From contig CM049320.1 of NCBI GenBank assembly GCA_026874595.1, positions 35,684,214 to 35,748,213 of the forward strand: DNA of 64,000 nt, written 5' to 3'. Under the pieces are notes generated by a model. That model ran no database searches and had not been told where the DNA came from. It saw only the letters and a list, made by a program, of their open reading frames with translations. Shown in pieces: positions 62,501 to 64,000 of this stretch (the first letter of the stretch is position 1; every line of letters starts with the position of its first letter). This DNA comes from Sipunculus nudus (lineage: Eukaryota; Annelida; Sipuncula; Golfingiida; Sipunculidae). The position numbers were made by a program, and so were the translations under genes.

Positions 62501-62911
62501 TACTATTTTGGTTGTCAAAACTGTGCAGGAATTTCATACATATGTGATGATAAAGTCGATCAGTCATTATTTCTGTCCACCAGGAAGATATGATCATGGC
62601 TACTTAGATTTATTTTTCTCAAAAGAAGAAGCAAAATATTCCAGGCTTTCATGAATTTAGATTTTGTTTTCAGTTTACCTTTCGTTAATTACGAGAGCGA
62701 AAAACAAGTGTTACCATTGAAACATGGTGTGCCTGTTTCACTGGTACATATCAAATGTGTTTTAATCTTCTGAATACATCAAATTTCAGATATAGGGACT
62801 GGATATAATATGTATCAACTTGGAATTATCATGCCATACACCGCGTCAGCCGTGCCGTTCTTGGCTTTTCTGTTATACATCACACGATACCTAGTATGCA
62901 TTTTCTCTTAA
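58327..62911 (+). CDS. Gene C: two-CTLD membrane receptor, seven exons, 310 aa
   Basis: Paralogue of gene A. The exon chain is 58327-58396, 59787-59963, 60062-60181, 61313-61492, 61678-61824, 62016-62132, 62790-62911. The sum is 933 nt, with no stop before TAA, all junctions phase 1, and GT-AG throughout. Order: signal peptide (~23 aa), CTLD1 (~85-100 aa), CTLD2 (~110 aa), Thr/Pro/Ser stalk (~39 aa), hydrophobic anchor, short tail. It likely acts at the cell surface or in the secretory route. CTLD2 keeps TWIGLSKR and KRGCMVAW exactly or nearly as in A, while CTLD1, stalk and tail differ more. Intron 1 (1.39 kb) holds (TA)n/(TG)n and a MITE-like piece. Intron 3 (1.13 kb) holds a three-unit repeat array. 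There is no EPN, QPD or WND, so the ligand is unknown. AATAAA at 63369 is a possible poly(A) signal. Confidence 0.75.
58538..58600. repeat. (TA)(TG)n composite microsatellite in gene C intron 1
   Basis: TA runs then about 14 TG units. The open frame that crosses it is a read-through of exon 1 and is not used. Confidence 0.9.
59300..59700. mobile_element. Possible MITE with internal (TA)n in gene C intron 1
   Basis: The left side reads CGCTTAACGACCACCTCATT and AAAATAACGACC. The right side, reverse-complemented, reads GACCTCCCTACTAAGGGCAC and GTTTACTG. These opposed 'GACC-CCTC' patterns resemble termini of pogo/Tigger-type MITEs, flanking (TA)n at ~59,468-59,528. The ends are not sharply defined. 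Confidence 0.3.
59787..60181 (+). CDS. Gene C CTLD1 (exons 2 and 3)
   Basis: Exons 59787-59963 and 60062-60181. Exon 2 begins after TTTCAG and carries VTFREALQNC, VWIALAEEELDAW. Exon 3 carries IDGKGHCVKL, VECW and KDVICQTN. The spacing from exon start to TF is nine residues, identical to gene A, which fixes the acceptor choice. Four cysteines fit two CTLD disulfides. The W-W-NG strand of gene A is changed (AWIGTNN). Confidence 0.72.
60230..61200 (+). repeat. Three-unit ~320 bp array in gene C intron 3
   Basis: TGTGTC(G/A)CTTTGTCA(G/A)TATG recurs at 60,541 and 60,865, and GGTCAAAGGTCA at 60,399 and 61,010. A first unit starts near 60,234. Each unit also carries an ACTTTG(T/A)CAATAT...CCT segment and TCTTCTTC. 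It is noncoding. It lengthens the intron between the two CTLDs, which is only 137 bp in gene A. Confidence 0.65.
61313..61824 (+). CDS. Gene C CTLD2 (exons 4 and 5)
   Basis: Exons 61313-61492 and 61678-61824. Residues in order: DSSCRGNVNKKECYSVL, DWYQAKQVCRSQG, RRTWIGLSKR, then PKRGCMVAWRHS, KKMVGCQSRHHFFC. All six cysteines of the long-form CTLD are kept. Exon 4 uses an unusual acceptor context (CTACCTAAG) with a weak pyrimidine tract, but the frame and homology to gene A are clear. As in gene A, the loop after WIGL is compact and lacks calcium ligands. Confidence 0.74.
62016..62911 (+). CDS. Gene C stalk and membrane anchor (exons 6 and 7)
   Basis: Exon 62016-62132 gives a stalk beginning DTTSPVQTYRKTS, rich in Thr, Ser, Pro and Ala with an NMT sequon. 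Exon 62790-62911 gives DIGTGYNMYQ, then a hydrophobic span (LGIIMPYTASAVPFLAFLLY), then ITRYLVCIFS and TAA. The anchor exon aligns with gene A (SYTTSGVSFFAF against PYTASAVPFLAF). The tail is about ten residues, partly hydrophobic, so membrane-spanning and lipid-anchored forms are both possible. Confidence 0.66.
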
Positions 62912-63129
62912 TCTGATAATTCTGTATCAATTAGTCTTGTCTCAGTAGAGAGGGATACATGCAGGTGTAAAAACATTTAAGGCGGGAGGCAAATGGTATG
63001 TCCTGCAATTTTAATGACATGAAGTACATATTTTAAAACGACGGAAGAGAGATAATGTAAACACAGATGGTTTGTAATTTCTTATTTGACCAAATTTAAC
63101 TAAAGAAAATCAGTTTCTCAACAAGCATG

Positions 63130-64000
63130 GTTGAATGGTTGAATGGTGCTAAGAAAGCGAGATGTTAAGAAAACAACTAAAGAGATGGTCAATCTGTTCC
63201 TAGATTCAACAATATAGATTTACCTAGATAGCTCATATATAATACATATTTGTAAATGTGTGCTTTCAGTGGCAGAGGTGCACCTGATATATTTCGGAGA
63301 AGAACCCCGGCAATGTATTCTAACACGAAATTAGCTGCACTACCTAATCATATCTGAGGTGCTGTGACAATAAATAAACAACGGGCAAATAGTACTGACA
63401 ATTGCTGGGGTTCAAGCAATATGATAGTTTACACAATAGAGAAGTAATTATAGTCGAAATATATGTTTTTCGTATAACCAACAGTGGATCTACAAAACAA
63501 ACATGTTTAATATGTATTTGTACACACTCTTGTAATTATCGGAAATAATTGTATAATATGGACGAACCACTGCTTGTATGACACGCAATTTATCCGCAAG
63601 CATGATTCTCTGTTCCAGTGTAAATAATTATTATAAGATATACCACACACACACACACACATATATATAGAGAGAGAGAGTCCTACGAATGAAACCTAAC
63701 AATCTCTTAGACCACCGAAAGAAGCGTGCTGTGTCCTTATGTAAATAACGGAATAGGCTGCTCAATAGTTGAGGCCTCCTGTACATAACTATAACCGTTC
63801 AAATACCGATAATTACAAGAAAATATTACTCTTGTTATGTGGGTATACACCAGGAAGCAAAATTAGTGAGGTTCATTGTTTAACATAAGGTTATACAGTA
63901 CACTATTTATCTCATTATATACCCTATTTATCAACTACAGGCATTTTTATATAATTAATTGATTAATCAAGCAAAGATTAAACCTTTTCTATCTGGCGAG
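63130..64000 (+). repeat. 3' flank block of gene C (runs off the window)
   Basis: Near-copy of 21,720-23,030. It includes 'TTGAATGGTGCTAAGAAAGC', 'ACCTGATATATTTCGGAGAA' and 'CACCAGGAAGCAAAATTAG'. An (AC)n/(AT)n/(AG)n microsatellite sits at ~63,645-63,681, at the same relative place as the AC/AT tract in block B. The end of the unit lies beyond the window. Confidence 0.58.
63369..63374 (+). promoter_or_regulatory. Possible polyadenylation signal AATAAA of gene C
   Basis: AATAAATAAA lies about 460 bp after the gene C stop. Position is plausible, but such motifs are common at this base composition. Confidence 0.3.

Overview
This is an AT-rich, intron-bearing metazoan window. It has short phase-1 exons with GT-AG splice sites, dense (TA)n/(TG)n microsatellites, tRNA-derived SINEs, decayed LINE and mariner-like fragments, and many ~150-330 bp tandem repeat arrays. 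The repeat style and a lineage-specific C-type-lectin-like receptor family suggest an aquatic invertebrate, most likely a bivalve mollusc. That placement is inference; no species marker is visible. Almost all of the long open frames in the window are chance frames in repeats. The only convincing protein-coding DNA is spliced from small exons.

The coding content is one gene family present three times, all on the + strand. Gene A (10,793-14,077) and gene C (58,327-62,911) each assemble from seven exons into intact proteins of 318 and 310 residues. The order is signal peptide, short C-type-lectin-like domain (CTLD1), second CTLD with six cysteines and a perfect WIGL motif (CTLD2), Ser/Thr-rich stalk, and C-terminal hydrophobic anchor with almost no cytoplasmic tail. 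Copy B (20,024-21,208) is a pseudogene. It has lost its start codon by a one-base deletion, carries stops and frameshifts, and lacks the last two exons. The 5' flank (B and C) and a long 3' flank (A, B and C) are also homologous, so whole gene blocks were duplicated.

Layout: 1-8.6 kb has no gene, but holds a 3 x 48 bp array with a TTACGTCA box in each unit. At 8.88-9.13 kb there is a decayed mariner/IS630-like transposase fragment. Gene A lies at 10.8-14.1 kb, with a LINE fragment in intron 1. Gene A 3' flank, duplications and a G-rich minisatellite fill 14.1-19.4 kb. Pseudogene B and its flanks run from 19.4 to 23.0 kb, followed by a SINE at 23.3 kb. The 34 kb from 23.6 to 57.8 kb are repeats with no recognised gene. 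They include a ~325 bp repeat family in both orientations, a ~5.4 kb block bounded by ~330 bp inverted arms, a SINE family, a segmental duplication (33.4-35.0 versus 36.5-40.1 kb), an inserted hAT-like MITE packed with ATTTGCAT octamers, and recent tandem duplications near 50-52 kb. Gene C and its 3' flank occupy 57.8-64.0 kb and run off the window.

Genes A and C would give two related cell-surface, CTLD-bearing glycoprotein-type receptors. They lack the EPN/QPD and WND motifs needed for classical calcium-dependent sugar binding, so the ligand cannot be predicted. Birth, divergence and death of copies in one tandem locus resembles invertebrate immune-type receptor clusters, but an immune role is only inference.
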